32,429 nt of DNA from assembly GCF_002812985.1 (NCBI RefSeq), contig NZ_PGCP01000043.1, positions 1 through 32,429 of the forward strand. The letters run 5' to 3'. The notes beneath the pieces are model-generated. The model was not told where the DNA came from. It saw only the letters and a program-made list of their open reading frames with translations, and did not search any database. The translations under genes were made by a program, and so were the position numbers. This DNA comes from Aeromonas lusitana. Lineage in GTDB: Bacteria > Pseudomonadota > Gammaproteobacteria > Enterobacterales > Aeromonadaceae. Below are positions 1 through 7,817 of the stretch, one piece after another (position 1 is the first letter of the stretch; each line of letters begins with the position of its first letter).

Positions 1-2
1 GC

Positions 3-30
3 ATTATAGGGAGCGGCGCCGGGATGACAA
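3..30 (-). promoter_or_regulatory. Leftward rrn P1-like sigma70 promoter
   Basis: Read on the minus strand this is TTGTCA, a 16-base spacer, then TATAAT, preceded by an A-tract (31-45) in the position of an UP element. The end of the spacer and the -10 region read CTCCCTATAATGC, which I recognise as the same string found in the E. coli rrnB P1 promoter, and the -35 hexamer and spacer length also match. In E. coli an rRNA operon lies just downstream of murI, and the geometry here is the same: btuB and murI point left and this promoter points out of the left end. The 16S gene itself is outside the window, so its presence is inferred. Confidence 0.82.
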
Positions 31-88
31 GGCATTTTTTGAAGAAAGTCACGGAAACTTCAAATTATCCAATTAGAAACAGCTTACC

Positions 89-106
89 CAGTGTATATAT
101 ACAGTG
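89..106. promoter_or_regulatory. Near-perfect 18-bp palindrome, possible operator
   Basis: The site reads CAGTGTATATATACAGTG. It is a perfect palindrome apart from one base (G91). It lies between the leftward rrn-type promoter and the rightward RNA-binding protein gene, so it could serve either. The binding protein is not identified. It resembles but does not fit a LexA box. Confidence 0.3.
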
Positions 107-209
107 TTATCCACAAGCCAATGATTTCAGCTCTGTTTTATTGGTGTTTTACTAGGTCTTCCGGGCTCAAGGAATGCCATACTGAAGCGGATAATGTGTC
201 CCGAGTGGT

Positions 210-246
210 CCATGGTAGCGTCCGGTCGTAAAGCTGGTTACCATGG
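210..246 (+). other. Inverted repeat in the leader of the RRM gene
   Basis: CCATGGTA at 210-217 is repeated in inverted orientation as TACCATGG at 239-246, giving an 8-bp stem with a 21-base loop. It lies 54 bases before the start codon at 301 and is followed by a strong Shine-Dalgarno-like GGAGGTGA (245-252) that is not placed to serve that start. It may be a structured 5' leader; the function is unknown. Confidence 0.35.
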
Positions 247-300
247 AGGTGAATAGAGTGTTGCACCTTTTTTGCTTTCATTTACAAAAGGTCTTTAAAG

Positions 301-789
301 ATGAATTTATCCAAGTTTCCCGTTTATGTGCAGGCTGCCGTACTCGCTCTGGTGTTGGCGCTGGTTGGTTATCTGGTTGCCCAGGCCCTGCAGTTTTCTT
401 TGAAAGCCGAAGTGATTTTTGCCGTGGGTCTGGCCATTGGTGGTTTCATTGTTCCGCTGTTCCTGAACAAGGCACCTGCGACGCTGGCTGAATCAGCAGC
501 CAACCAGGAGACCTGCACCTTATATGTAGGCAACCTGCCCTATCGCGCCAACGAGATCGCCGTGCGTGAGCTGTTTGCCGAACAAGGCCAGGTTATTTCC
601 GTCCGTCTGATGAAAGACAAGGCCACCGGCAAGCGCCGGGGCTTCGGGTTTGTGGAGATGCCAGCCACCGACGCGGCCAAGGCGATTGCCGCGCTCAATG
701 ACAAGGAGTATCAGCAACGCACCCTCAAGGTACGTGAAGCGAATGACAAGCGGGACAGGGATGAGCGGGAAGACGGCGTCGACGCCTGA
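301..789 (+). CDS. RNA-binding protein: N-terminal membrane segments plus one RRM
   Basis: This 162-residue protein has two hydrophobic stretches at about residues 8-30 and 36-56, then a single RRM domain at about 72-147. The RNP2 motif LYVGNL is at 74-79 and the RNP1 motif RRGFGFVEM at 112-120. The C-terminus is short, charged and probably disordered. Stand-alone RRM proteins in bacteria bind single-stranded RNA; here the hydrophobic N-terminus should tether that domain to the inner membrane with the RRM in the cytoplasm, which is inference. The start at 301 has AAAAGG about nine bases upstream. The gene is convergent with murI, with only four bases between the two stop codons. The upstream leader is about 300 bases long with an inverted repeat. 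No substrate is known to me. Confidence 0.85.
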   Translation: MNLSKFPVYVQAAVLALVLALVGYLVAQALQFSLKAEVIFAVGLAIGGFIVPLFLNKAPATLAESAANQETCTLYVGNLPYRANEIAVRELFAEQGQVISVRLMKDKATGKRRGFGFVEMPATDAAKAIAALNDKEYQQRTLKVREANDKRDRDEREDGVDA

Positions 790-793
790 TACC

Positions 794-1582
794 TCAGAAC
801 ACCACCTCTTGTAGTGATGACAGCCCCCAAGCTTGCAAGGGGGCTGTTAGTTTCCGGGCTTCCATATCGAGCCGGGTACAATAGGCCTTGCCCCAGCCTG
901 CATCTGCCTGAGCCGATACGTTGCTCGCCAACAGATGCGCTACCCTCCTCGCCACCGCATTGCCCGAATCCACCAGCTGGCACTCAGGCATCAGTTGCCG
1001 GATCTCGTCATTGAGCAGCGGAAAGTGGGTGCAACCCAGCACCAGGGTATCCGGAACCTCTTCCCCTTCCATCCAGTCCGCCAGCACCTCTTTCAGCAGC
1101 GCCATGTTGACCGGTCGGCCCGCCAGCTTCTGCTCGGCCTCGATCACCAGCTCGGTCACTCCCTTGAGCAACACCCGCTTGCCCGGTGCGAACTGGGCTA
1201 TCAGGGTATGGGTGTATGCACGGCTGACGGTACCCGGGGTCGCCAGCAGGCCAATGCAACCATTGTGGGTCAGGGCGGCGGCGGGCTTGATGGCGGGCAC
1301 CACCCCCACCACCGGGATACTCAGCACCTCACGCAGGGAAGGCAGCGCTATGGTGCTGGCGGTGTTGCAGGCGATCACCACCAGATCGATGGCGTGCTCG
1401 GCCACCATGTGGCTCACCAGGCGACAACAGGCGACGATCAGATCCGGCTCGCTCAGCTCACCATAGGGGAAGTGGGCATTGTCGAAGCAGTAGACATAGT
1501 TGTGTGCCGGCAGGGTGCGACGGATCTCGCGATAAACGGTCAAACCGCCCATGCCTGAGTCGAACACTAGAATATTGGCCAC
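794..1582 (-). CDS. murI: Glutamate racemase
   Basis: The enzyme converts L-glutamate to D-glutamate for peptidoglycan synthesis in the cytoplasm. The 262-residue product shows the family signature FDSGMGGLTV near the N-terminus (Asp8, Ser9) and the two catalytic cysteines of cofactor-independent racemases, Cys72 in ACNTAST and Cys184 in LGCTHFPLL. The start is GTG with GGGGGAG five to six bases upstream. It is downstream of btuB on the same strand, as in E. coli, but here the genes do not overlap: 114 bases with a hairpin terminator separate them, so murI probably has its own promoter. Length is slightly below the E. coli protein (285). Confidence 0.97.
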   Translation of the reverse strand: MANILVFDSGMGGLTVYREIRRTLPAHNYVYCFDNAHFPYGELSEPDLIVACCRLVSHMVAEHAIDLVVIACNTASTIALPSLREVLSIPVVGVVPAIKPAAALTHNGCIGLLATPGTVSRAYTHTLIAQFAPGKRVLLKGVTELVIEAEQKLAGRPVNMALLKEVLADWMEGEEVPDTLVLGCTHFPLLNDEIRQLMPECQLVDSGNAVARRVAHLLASNVSAQADAGWGKAYCTRLDMEARKLTAPLQAWGLSSLQEVVF

Positions 1583-1635
1583 CTGAGCTCCCCCTTGGAT
1601 GCGAGGCGGCGATCATACTCCCGCGAGCGGCCAAT

Positions 1636-1672
1636 AGAAAAGGCCCCGCACATGGCGGGGCCTCGCTTTTTC
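1636..1672 (-). terminator. Terminator after btuB
   Basis: AGGCCCCGC (1641-1649) pairs with GCGGGGCCT (1655-1663), a 9-bp GC-rich stem with a 5-base loop. On the minus strand the stem is followed by TTTTCT (1636-1641), and on the plus strand by CGCTTTTT, so it could act in both directions. It lies 33 bases past the btuB stop codon. Confidence 0.8.
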
Positions 1673-1696
1673 CTCTCTATATAAGCAGAGGTGGGA

Positions 1697-3529
1697 TCAG
1701 AGACGGTAATCGGCGGTCAGCTTGAACTCGGTGCCCGGTGAGGCATAGCCATAAGCCGGCACATAGTCACGGTCGAACAGGTTGTCGATGCGCCCACCCA
1801 GGGTCAGCTGAGGCAGCACATCGTAACTGGCCCCCAGGTTGACCAGGGTATAGGAGCTCAGCACCACTCGCTCGGCGGGGAAGCTGTTGAAGTTCTTGTC
1901 ATCCCGCTTGCCCACGTAGAGCAGCTCGGTCGACAGATCCACCGGGCCCAGCTGTGCCCGGGTCAGCCAGCTCGCCTTCTGCTTGGCGCGGCGCAGCAGT
2001 TGCTGGTCACCATCGTTCTTGTCCTCGGTCTTGGTGTAATCGAAGCTCAGGTCATGATGCAGCGGACCCGTCTCCAGCCCGACCGCCACTTCCACACCCC
2101 GGATCTCGGCATCCGTGTTATCCGGTTTGCAGGTGGAGAAGGCGCTTTGGCAGGCGATCAGGTTCTGGATCTGGTTGCGATACAGGTTCAGTGACCAGTC
2201 CCAGGCGGTATAAGTGCCGGAGAAGTCCAGCTCCAGGTTGTTGCTCTCTTCCGGCTTCAGGTCCGGGTTCTCATAACCTGGGTAATAGAGGTCGATGAAG
2301 GTAGGCGCCTTGAAGGCGGTGCCATAGCTCAGACGCACATTATGGTTGTCATTGATGTCCAGACCGGTGGCGGCGGCCCAGGTGTTGTGGCGACCATACT
2401 GCTTGTTGTCATCGGTACGGCCGGACAACTCAAACTGCAGCGCCTGCCAGCGGTAGCTACCCACGGCGAACAGACCCGTGTTGTCGCGATCCGGCGCATC
2501 GAACCCTTGACCATAGCTGCGGGAGTCAGACTTCATCTGCTCTTGCTGCCAGTCGGCACCGCCGGTCAGCAGCAGACCTTCGACACCGCTCCAGCTGTTG
2601 ATCCAGGAGAAACGGGTCAGACCGGTGTGGATGGGCTCGGCACTGGACTCCCCGTTGCTCTCCCACCAGCTCTTCAGCTTGTTCTCGCCGTAGCTGGCTT
2701 CCAGCCGGCTGGTCAGGGCACCGCTCTGGTATTTGAGGCCACCATCGTACTGGAAGGCCTGCACCCGGCTCTGATCCGCCGACATATAGGGATCGTCCAT
2801 CTCGGTCTGGTTGTCATAACCTTGGGCATTGAAGTCGGCGCTCCAGGCCTCGTTGAAGGCGTGGTTCAGACCGAACTGGCCGTTCAGGCTGTCAAAGCCG
2901 TCCCGATCCGGCTGCTGGGCACCGGCGACCACGTCGAAGCCGTCGGTGCGCTCATAGCCCACCAGCAGGTTCATGTCGGTCTGCTCACCCAGGGTCTGCA
3001 CGGTGCGCACCTGACCCTGACCGTAGCCATGGCTGCCTACCCCGCCCTTCAGGTGGGTCTCGCTGCCGTTCTTGGCCGAGGTCTTGGAGATGAGGTTGAT
3101 GACACCACCGATGGCATTGGCACCGTAGACGGCGGCGCGCGGGCCCCGGATGTATTCGATGCGCTCTATGTTGCCGAGGGGGATCTGGCTCAGATCCGGC
3201 GTACCGGCCACCATGGCGGCGATGGGACGACCGTTCATCAGCACCAAGGAGTGGTTGGAGTTGGTTCCGCGGATGAACAGGCTGCTGACATTGCCACGGC
3301 CACCTAGCGTGGTGATCTGCACACCCGGCAGGGTTTTCAGCAGATCCGGCAGGCTCTGCACCTGACGGGCCTCGATCTCGGCACGATCGATCACCATAAC
3401 GGGAGCGAGGACTGTGCTGGCGGGTTGTTCCACCCGGTTGGCGGTCACCACCATGGTGTCGTTGGCAATGGGAGTCTGGGCGAAGGCCGCCGCCGGCAAC
3501 AGGGCAGCCGCCAATAATGTCTTGGACAT
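1697..3529 (-). CDS. btuB: TonB-dependent vitamin B12 outer-membrane receptor
   Basis: This 610-residue protein takes up cobalamin across the outer membrane using TonB energy. A signal peptide ends near residue 17 (AFA before QTP). The TonB box DTMVVTA follows at residues 24-30, then a plug domain with the conserved LPGVQI and FIRG segments, then a long beta-barrel that ends in an alternating aromatic strand. Length agrees with E. coli BtuB (614). The start has AAGGA six bases upstream (3536-3540). A cobalamin riboswitch fills the leader, which independently supports B12 as substrate. The final residue is Leu and not the Phe common in barrel proteins. Transcription is leftward from a promoter near 3750. 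Confidence 0.95.
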   Translation of the reverse strand: MSKTLLAAALLPAAAFAQTPIANDTMVVTANRVEQPASTVLAPVMVIDRAEIEARQVQSLPDLLKTLPGVQITTLGGRGNVSSLFIRGTNSNHSLVLMNGRPIAAMVAGTPDLSQIPLGNIERIEYIRGPRAAVYGANAIGGVINLISKTSAKNGSETHLKGGVGSHGYGQGQVRTVQTLGEQTDMNLLVGYERTDGFDVVAGAQQPDRDGFDSLNGQFGLNHAFNEAWSADFNAQGYDNQTEMDDPYMSADQSRVQAFQYDGGLKYQSGALTSRLEASYGENKLKSWWESNGESSAEPIHTGLTRFSWINSWSGVEGLLLTGGADWQQEQMKSDSRSYGQGFDAPDRDNTGLFAVGSYRWQALQFELSGRTDDNKQYGRHNTWAAATGLDINDNHNVRLSYGTAFKAPTFIDLYYPGYENPDLKPEESNNLELDFSGTYTAWDWSLNLYRNQIQNLIACQSAFSTCKPDNTDAEIRGVEVAVGLETGPLHHDLSFDYTKTEDKNDGDQQLLRRAKQKASWLTRAQLGPVDLSTELLYVGKRDDKNFNSFPAERVVLSSYTLVNLGASYDVLPQLTLGGRIDNLFDRDYVPAYGYASPGTEFKLTADYRL

Positions 3530-3596
3530 GAGAGATCCTTAAGTTCGCGTAAGCATCTTCCGTGGCCGGTTTCTCTCGGCCCGAAATACGAACTTT

Positions 3597-3737
3597 GGCA
3601 GGTCTTCGGGCTCGGGGGCTGATGGCCTATGCGACGGCTTCCCACCCGATGGCAGTGCCTGATGTCGCTTCGTTCCCCCTTACCGCTGCGCGCCAGCTCC
3701 GGATTTTCACCGGATTCCCTATTAAGCATGATGCGCC
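3597..3737 (-). promoter_or_regulatory. Cobalamin (AdoCbl) riboswitch of btuB
   Basis: Read on the minus strand, the aptamer core includes AATAGGGAATCCGGTG, then AATCCGGAGCTG, GCAGCGGTAA, GGCACTGCCATCGGGTGGGA and a 3' B12-box variant AGCCCGAAGACCTGCCA. These elements occur in the order and spacing known from btuB leaders. Cobalamin binding normally represses translation or elongation. Past the aptamer, AAGTTCG (minus-strand sequence of 3589-3595) can pair with CGAACTT (3541-3547), which directly abuts the Shine-Dalgarno AAGGA (3536-3540). That helix could mask initiation, pointing to translational control; this last step is inference. Confidence 0.93.
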
Positions 3738-3748
3738 AAAGCGGGGGG

Positions 3749-3777
3749 ATTATAGGCAGAGTCGAACTGGATGTATA
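3749..3777 (-). promoter_or_regulatory. btuB promoter
   Basis: On the minus strand TATAAT lies at 3749-3754, with TATACA (four of six matches to the -35 consensus) 17 bases upstream at 3772-3777. The start of transcription would fall near 3742, at the 5' edge of the riboswitch. Confidence 0.65.
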
Positions 3778-4037
3778 GCCATCTGGATTTCTAGATCAAC
3801 ATCTTCACCTCACCACGCCATGACCACAGCCAACCCCGCCAGGCAGGATCAGTCAGTGGCAGGGATCCGCTGCGTCACCCTGCGCTTTGTGACACAAGTC
3901 GTTGAACTGTTTGATGTTGGAGGCGGGCTAGCCAAATGACGGCTCCCCGGGCCAACCGGAGCAGCCTCTTAGCCATGAGCCAAGATGCGCTATCCCGTGA
4001 AATTTTGAACCGGCCTGCACGGCTTTTTGGTAACATA
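3778..4037. other. Intergenic stretch between btuB promoter and PurR box
   Basis: About 260 bases between two divergent transcription units. I see no convincing gene, RNA or repeat here. A weak hairpin (GGCTCC near 3942 with GGAGC near 3958) is present. The purE promoter must lie at the right end, but I cannot pick out convincing -35 and -10 hexamers. Confidence 0.5.
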
Positions 4038-4053
4038 TGGCAAACGTTTGACA
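4038..4053 (+). promoter_or_regulatory. PurR box of purEK
   Basis: The site TGGCAAACGTTTGACA contains the full ten-base symmetrical core CAAACGTTTG of the PurR operator (consensus ACGCAAACGTTTGCGT), 11 of 16 matches overall. It sits 15 bases before the purE start codon. In E. coli purE is repressed by PurR with hypoxanthine or guanine, and the same control is expected here. Confidence 0.8.
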
Positions 4054-4068
4054 TCCAAGGAAGCCGTA

Positions 4069-4578
4069 ATGACGAACCCCCCTTTGATCGGCCTGGTGAT
4101 GGGCTCTGACTCCGACTGGCCCGTGATGCAGGCGGCCGCCCGCATCCTCAAGGAACATGGCGTCCCTTACGAGGCGCGGGTGGTCTCGGCCCACCGTACC
4201 CCGGACCTGCTGTTCGAGTATGCAGCCAGCGCACGCGAACGCGGCCTGCGGGCCATCATTGCAGGGGCTGGCGGTGCCGCCCACCTGCCGGGCATGTTGG
4301 CCGCCAAGACCACGATACCCGTGCTCGGCGTGCCGATCCCGACCCGTCAACTCAAGGGGATGGACTCCCTGCTCTCCATAGTTCAGATGCCAAAAGGGGT
4401 GCCGGTCGCCACCTTCGCCATCGGTGAAGCGGGTGCCGCCAACGCCGGCCTGTTCGCCGTCTCCCTGTTGTCGGTCGCCCAGGACAAAGACGCCCCCCGC
4501 TATCAGCAGCAGCTCGACGGCTTCCGTGCCAAGGAACGCGATCGGGTGCTGGCCCTACAACTGGAGGAGCCGGCATGA
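4069..4578 (+). CDS. purE: N5-carboxyaminoimidazole ribonucleotide mutase
   Basis: PurE moves the carboxyl group of N5-CAIR to C4, giving CAIR, in purine synthesis. The 169-residue protein has the class I motifs GSDSDW (12-17), SAHRTP (His42) and [12 protein letters not shown] (66-76). The ATG at 4069 is chosen because it has AAGGAA six bases upstream and gives the same length as E. coli PurE; an upstream in-frame TTG at 4027 would place the PurR box inside the gene. It overlaps purK by four bases (ATGA), so the two are translationally coupled. Confidence 0.97.
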   Translation: MTNPPLIGLVMGSDSDWPVMQAAARILKEHGVPYEARVVSAHRTPDLLFEYAASARERGLRAIIAGAGGAAHLPGMLAAKTTIPVLGVPIPTRQLKGMDSLLSIVQMPKGVPVATFAIGEAGAANAGLFAVSLLSVAQDKDAPRYQQQLDGFRAKERDRVLALQLEEPA

Positions 4579-5699
4579 TCTTGCCTCCCGCAACCCTGGG
4601 GATGCTCGGTGGCGGCCAGCTCGGCCGCTACTTCGTCATGGCGGCCCATCGCCTCGGCTATCAGGTGGTGGTGCTGGATCCGGATCCCGCCAGCATCGCC
4701 GGCGCCGCCGCCGATCAGCAGATAGTGGCGGCCTATGACGATGCCGAGGCCCTGGCCGAGCTGGCCCGTCGCTGCGTCGCCGTTACCTGCGAGTTCGAGA
4801 ACGTGCCGGCGGCTTCCCTGGCCCTGCTGGAAAAACACTTGCCGGTGCGTCCCGCCGCCAGTGCGGTGAGGGTGTGTCAGGATCGCCGGGAAGAGAAAGC
4901 CTTCCTGACCCGCGCCGGTGTTCCGGTCGCCCCCAACCTGACCCTGCTCCCCAATGAACCCCTGCCGGCCCTGCCGGATACCCTCTTCCCCGCCATCCTC
5001 AAGACAGCCCGCGAGGGTTATGACGGCAAGGGACAGTGGACAGTCACCAACGGCGCCGAGCTGACCGCCGCCCTCGCGACCAGCGGCGTGCCCTGCGTGC
5101 TGGAGAAGCGGCTGCCGCTGGAGGGGGAGTTTGCCCTGACCCTGGCCCGCAGCCCGAGCGGCGCCATCAGTGCCCTGCCCCTGGTGCAGAACTGGCACAG
5201 CGGCGGCATCCTGGATCAGACCCGATCTCCCGCCAATGTCCCGACTCTCGAGGCCGAGGCCAAGCGCATCGCCGAGCACCTGATCGCCGCCCTCGACTAC
5301 GTGGGCGTGCTGACGGTGGAGTTCTTCCTGGTGGACGGCAAGCTGCTGGTCAACGAGATGGCCCCCCGCCCCCACAACTCCGGCCATCCCAGCATCGACA
5401 ACGCCGGCTGCTGCCAGTTCGAGCTGCAGGTGCGCGCCCTGTGCGATCTGCCGCTGCCCAAGCAGGCCGAGGTCCAGCCCGCCATCCTGCTGAACCTGCT
5501 CGGGGATCTGTGGCAGCACGGCACCCCGGACTGGGCCGGCGCCCTGGCCCTGCCCGGGGTGCACCTGCACCTCTACGGCAAGGGCGAGGCGCGCCCTGGT
5601 CGCAAGATGGGTCATGTCACCGTCACCGGCCAGGATTGGCAGACGGTGGAGGCCCATGCCCGTACCCTGCGCGCCCTGCTGGGGCTGCCGCCGCGCTGA
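4575..5699 (+). CDS. purK: N5-carboxyaminoimidazole ribonucleotide synthase
   Basis: PurK uses ATP and bicarbonate to carboxylate AIR, making the substrate of PurE. The 374-residue protein shows the PurK N-terminal motif [10 protein letters not shown] (9-18), the CEFENVP motif near residue 75, and the ATP-grasp metal-binding region around [12 protein letters not shown]. It starts in the stop codon of purE and ends 21 bases before a strong terminator, so purEK is a two-gene operon. Some 20 residues longer than the E. coli protein. Confidence 0.97.
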   Translation: MILPPATLGMLGGGQLGRYFVMAAHRLGYQVVVLDPDPASIAGAAADQQIVAAYDDAEALAELARRCVAVTCEFENVPAASLALLEKHLPVRPAASAVRVCQDRREEKAFLTRAGVPVAPNLTLLPNEPLPALPDTLFPAILKTAREGYDGKGQWTVTNGAELTAALATSGVPCVLEKRLPLEGEFALTLARSPSGAISALPLVQNWHSGGILDQTRSPANVPTLEAEAKRIAEHLIAALDYVGVLTVEFFLVDGKLLVNEMAPRPHNSGHPSIDNAGCCQFELQVRALCDLPLPKQAEVQPAILLNLLGDLWQHGTPDWAGALALPGVHLHLYGKGEARPGRKMGHVTVTGQDWQTVEAHARTLRALLGLPPR

Positions 5700-5720
5700 G
5701 GCCAACCCCTGAAATGCAAA

Positions 5721-5749
5721 GACCCGGGCCAAGGCCCGGGTCTTTTTTT
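5721..5749 (+). terminator. Terminator after purEK
   Basis: GACCCGGGCC (5721-5730) pairs with GGCCCGGGTC (5733-5742), a 10-bp stem with a very tight loop, followed by seven T residues (5743-5749). The convergent yhjX gene ends at 5772 and may share it in reverse, although only three A residues precede the stem. Confidence 0.92.
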
Positions 5750-5771
5750 ATCGGCTGAGAAGCGAGAGGGA

Positions 5772-6965
5772 TCAGGCCCTGTCGACCGCCGCGACGGGAG
5801 CCGGCAGGCGGATGGTGAGGGAAAGCACCAGGGCCACCACCATCAGCACCAGGATCAGGTTGAAGGTCGCCATGAAGCCGCCGAACAGGGACGCGACTAT
5901 GGAGCCTATGATGCTGCCAAGCCCGAAGCCCAGATAGATGACGCCGTAGTTCTTGGTCAGGTTGTTCAGGCCGAAGAAATCGCTCACCAGGGAAGGGTAG
6001 ACGGTGATGGTGCCGCCGAAGCTGAAGGCCACACAAGCCACCGCCACGAAGAACAGATTCGCGTTGAGGGGCACGAACAGCAGCAGCCCCATGCCGCACA
6101 GGGTGATGACCTGGGCAATGGTGATGACCCGGATGCGGGACATCTTGTCGGACAGTATGCCCAGCACCAGACGGCCACCCAGGTTCGCCATGGCGATGAT
6201 GGCGACGGCGTTGGCTGCGACAGAGCCCGGCAGACCCACCATCTTCTCGCCGATGTCCTTGGCCACACCGATGACATAGAGGCCGCTCATGCAGGCGGTG
6301 AGGAACATCAGCGCCAGCATCCAGTATTGCGGCTTGCGCATCGCCTCGGCCAGGGTGAAGTCGCGGCTCTCGGCCTGTTGCAGGGAGGCCGCCTGCTTGG
6401 GCGCATCCTTCATCAGCATGCCGCCCACCAGCACCATGGACATGGCGATCAGGCCCCACAGCTGGAAGGTGGCTTCCAGGCCGTTGTTCGACAGCAGCAG
6501 CAGGTTGATGTACTTGAAGCCCAGGCTACCGAGGCCGTAGGCCCCGATGGAGCAGGAGGAGATCAGCCCCTTGCGCTCCGGGAACCACTTCACGCAGTTG
6601 GAGAGGGTCATCAAATAGCCGGTACCGTCGGCGAAACCCACCAGTATGCCGGCGCAGAGGTAGAGCATGGCCAGGTTGCTGGCATGGGCGGTGAGGAAGA
6701 AGCCGATCCCGAGCAGCACGCCGGCCCCCAGGGTGACGTTGCGCACCCCGAACCGCTCCTGCAGCTTGCCCGCCATGGAGGAGGCGACCGCCAGGGAGAG
6801 GCTGAGCAGACCGAAGGCGAAGGCCACCTGGCTGACCGGCTCGTCCAGCTTGTCGGAAAGCTGGGCGTTGAACAGGCTCCAGGTGTAAACGGAGCCCAGG
6901 GCGAACTGGGTGATGATGGTACCGATCAGGGTCAGGTACCGGGTGCGATTCATCTCTTTGGTCAT
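5772..6965 (-). CDS. yhjX: OFA-family MFS transporter, YhjX-type (pyruvate)
   Basis: The 397-residue membrane protein follows the E. coli YhjX sequence closely, for example TLIGTIITQFALGSVYTWSL at the N-terminus and the segments LSNCVKWFPERKGLIS, MRKPQYWMLA and LNNLTKNYGVIYLGFG. It should have twelve transmembrane segments. E. coli YhjX is a pyruvate-related transporter switched on by the YpdA/YpdB two-component system, and here both regulators lie directly upstream on the same strand, which strengthens the assignment. The ATG at 6965 has GAGG six bases upstream and matches the E. coli start; the further upstream GTG at 7004 lies inside the probable -10 region and is rejected. The direct repeats at 7017-7055 are its likely operator. 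Confidence 0.9.
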   Translation of the reverse strand: MTKEMNRTRYLTLIGTIITQFALGSVYTWSLFNAQLSDKLDEPVSQVAFAFGLLSLSLAVASSMAGKLQERFGVRNVTLGAGVLLGIGFFLTAHASNLAMLYLCAGILVGFADGTGYLMTLSNCVKWFPERKGLISSCSIGAYGLGSLGFKYINLLLLSNNGLEATFQLWGLIAMSMVLVGGMLMKDAPKQAASLQQAESRDFTLAEAMRKPQYWMLALMFLTACMSGLYVIGVAKDIGEKMVGLPGSVAANAVAIIAMANLGGRLVLGILSDKMSRIRVITIAQVITLCGMGLLLFVPLNANLFFVAVACVAFSFGGTITVYPSLVSDFFGLNNLTKNYGVIYLGFGLGSIIGSIVASLFGGFMATFNLILVLMVVALVLSLTIRLPAPVAAVDRA

Positions 6966-7002
6966 GATGCGCCTCGGGCGGTGGACTCGGGAAGTTGAGC
7001 CC

Positions 7003-7055
7003 ACTATAGGAGCGGCGCATGAATTGCAGATCGATTAAGGCATGAAATGCAGATC
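7003..7055 (-). promoter_or_regulatory. yhjX promoter with YpdB (LytTR) direct-repeat operator
   Basis: On the minus strand, GATCTGCATTTCATGC (7040-7055) and GATCTGCAATTCATGC (7017-7032) are identical at 15 of 16 positions, with a 7-base gap and a period of 23. Downstream is TATAGT (7003-7008), a -10 candidate whose -35 position would fall in the second repeat. E. coli YpdB binds a direct repeat of GGCATTTCAT in front of yhjX; the shared GCATTTCAT core supports the same role. The period in E. coli, as I recall it, is 21. Confidence 0.8.
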
Positions 7056-7073
7056 GGCGGGAATGAATGACAA

Positions 7074-7817
7074 TCAGAGCCGCATCAGCTGACGGAACGC
7101 CTTGATGTTGCTGCGGCTAACCGGCACCTCGAACGGCAGATCATGGAGCCGGATGAGGTAGGTACTGTTGAACCAGGGCACGATTTCGCGGATCTTGTTG
7201 ATGTTGACGCAGTAGGATCGATGGCAACGGAAGAAGCCCTCTGCCGGCAGCCGGCTGACAAACTCGCTGATGGTCATGGTCATCACGTAGCGATCGGTGC
7301 GGGTGTAGACATGGGTCAGCTTCTCGTCCGCCTCCACGTAATAGATCTGCTCGCAGGGGGTGACTATGATGCGCTCCCCCTTCACCAGGTTGACGGTGCG
7401 GTTCTGACTCGGGCTCCCCTCCCCGCTGGGCTCGGTGCCCTGACTCGGCTGCAGCCGGCCGGCGTGCTCCAGCTTTTGCAGCAGGCTGATGAGGCGCGGC
7501 TCGTTGTAGGGCTTGAGGATGTAGTCAAACGCCTCCAGCTCGAACGCCTCCACCGCGAACTCCTTGTAGGCGGTGACGAAGACGATGTGGGGCGGATGGC
7601 TCGACTTGTGCAGATTCTTGGCCAGCAGCAGGCCGTCGATGGAGGGCACCTGGATATCCAGGAACACCACGTCCACCTCGTGATCCTGCAGGTACTTGAA
7701 CGCCTCCAGCCCGTCCTCGAAGCTCGCCACTATCTCTATGGTGCTGTGTTGATCCACCAGATAGGCCAGCTCTTCCCGGGCCAGGTATTCGTCTTCGACT
7801 ATGATGGCTCTCAACAC
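7074..7817 (-). CDS. ypdB: LytTR-type response regulator of the YpdA/YpdB pyruvate system
   Basis: This 247-residue regulator has a receiver domain (residues 2-120; acidic pair Glu8-Asp9, phosphorylation site Asp54 in FLDIQVPSIDG) and a C-terminal LytTR DNA-binding domain (about 140-247, with FFRCHRSYCVN and FEVPVSRSNIK). It matches E. coli YpdB along its length, including EAFELEAFDYILKPY. The start is GTG at 7817 with GGAGG seven bases upstream; TTG at 7814 would align slightly better to E. coli. It is downstream of the kinase ypdA and upstream of the target yhjX, with about 109 bases to the yhjX start that hold the repeat operator. Confidence 0.93.
   Translation of the reverse strand: MLRAIIVEDEYLAREELAYLVDQHSTIEIVASFEDGLEAFKYLQDHEVDVVFLDIQVPSIDGLLLAKNLHKSSHPPHIVFVTAYKEFAVEAFELEAFDYILKPYNEPRLISLLQKLEHAGRLQPSQGTEPSGEGSPSQNRTVNLVKGERIIVTPCEQIYYVEADEKLTHVYTRTDRYVMTMTISEFVSRLPAEGFFRCHRSYCVNINKIREIVPWFNSTYLIRLHDLPFEVPVSRSNIKAFRQLMRL

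Noticed and set aside
89..104. LexA (SOS) box
   Set aside because: With CTGT and ACAG as half-sites the spacing is six bases and not eight, and the left half carries a mismatch; aligned for spacing eight the left half reads CAGT. The fit is not good enough.
243..491. 82-codon plus-strand ORF overlapping the RRM gene
   Set aside because: It has a strong ribosome site nearby but its product is Cys/Arg-rich without any family features, and the RRM gene in the other frame is certain.
2342..3307. Long plus-strand ORF opposite btuB
   Set aside because: Antisense shadow of a GC-rich gene; no domain, ribosome site or promoter.
4503..5732. 409-codon minus-strand ORF opposite purK
   Set aside because: Gln/Gly/His-rich antisense shadow; purK is certain.
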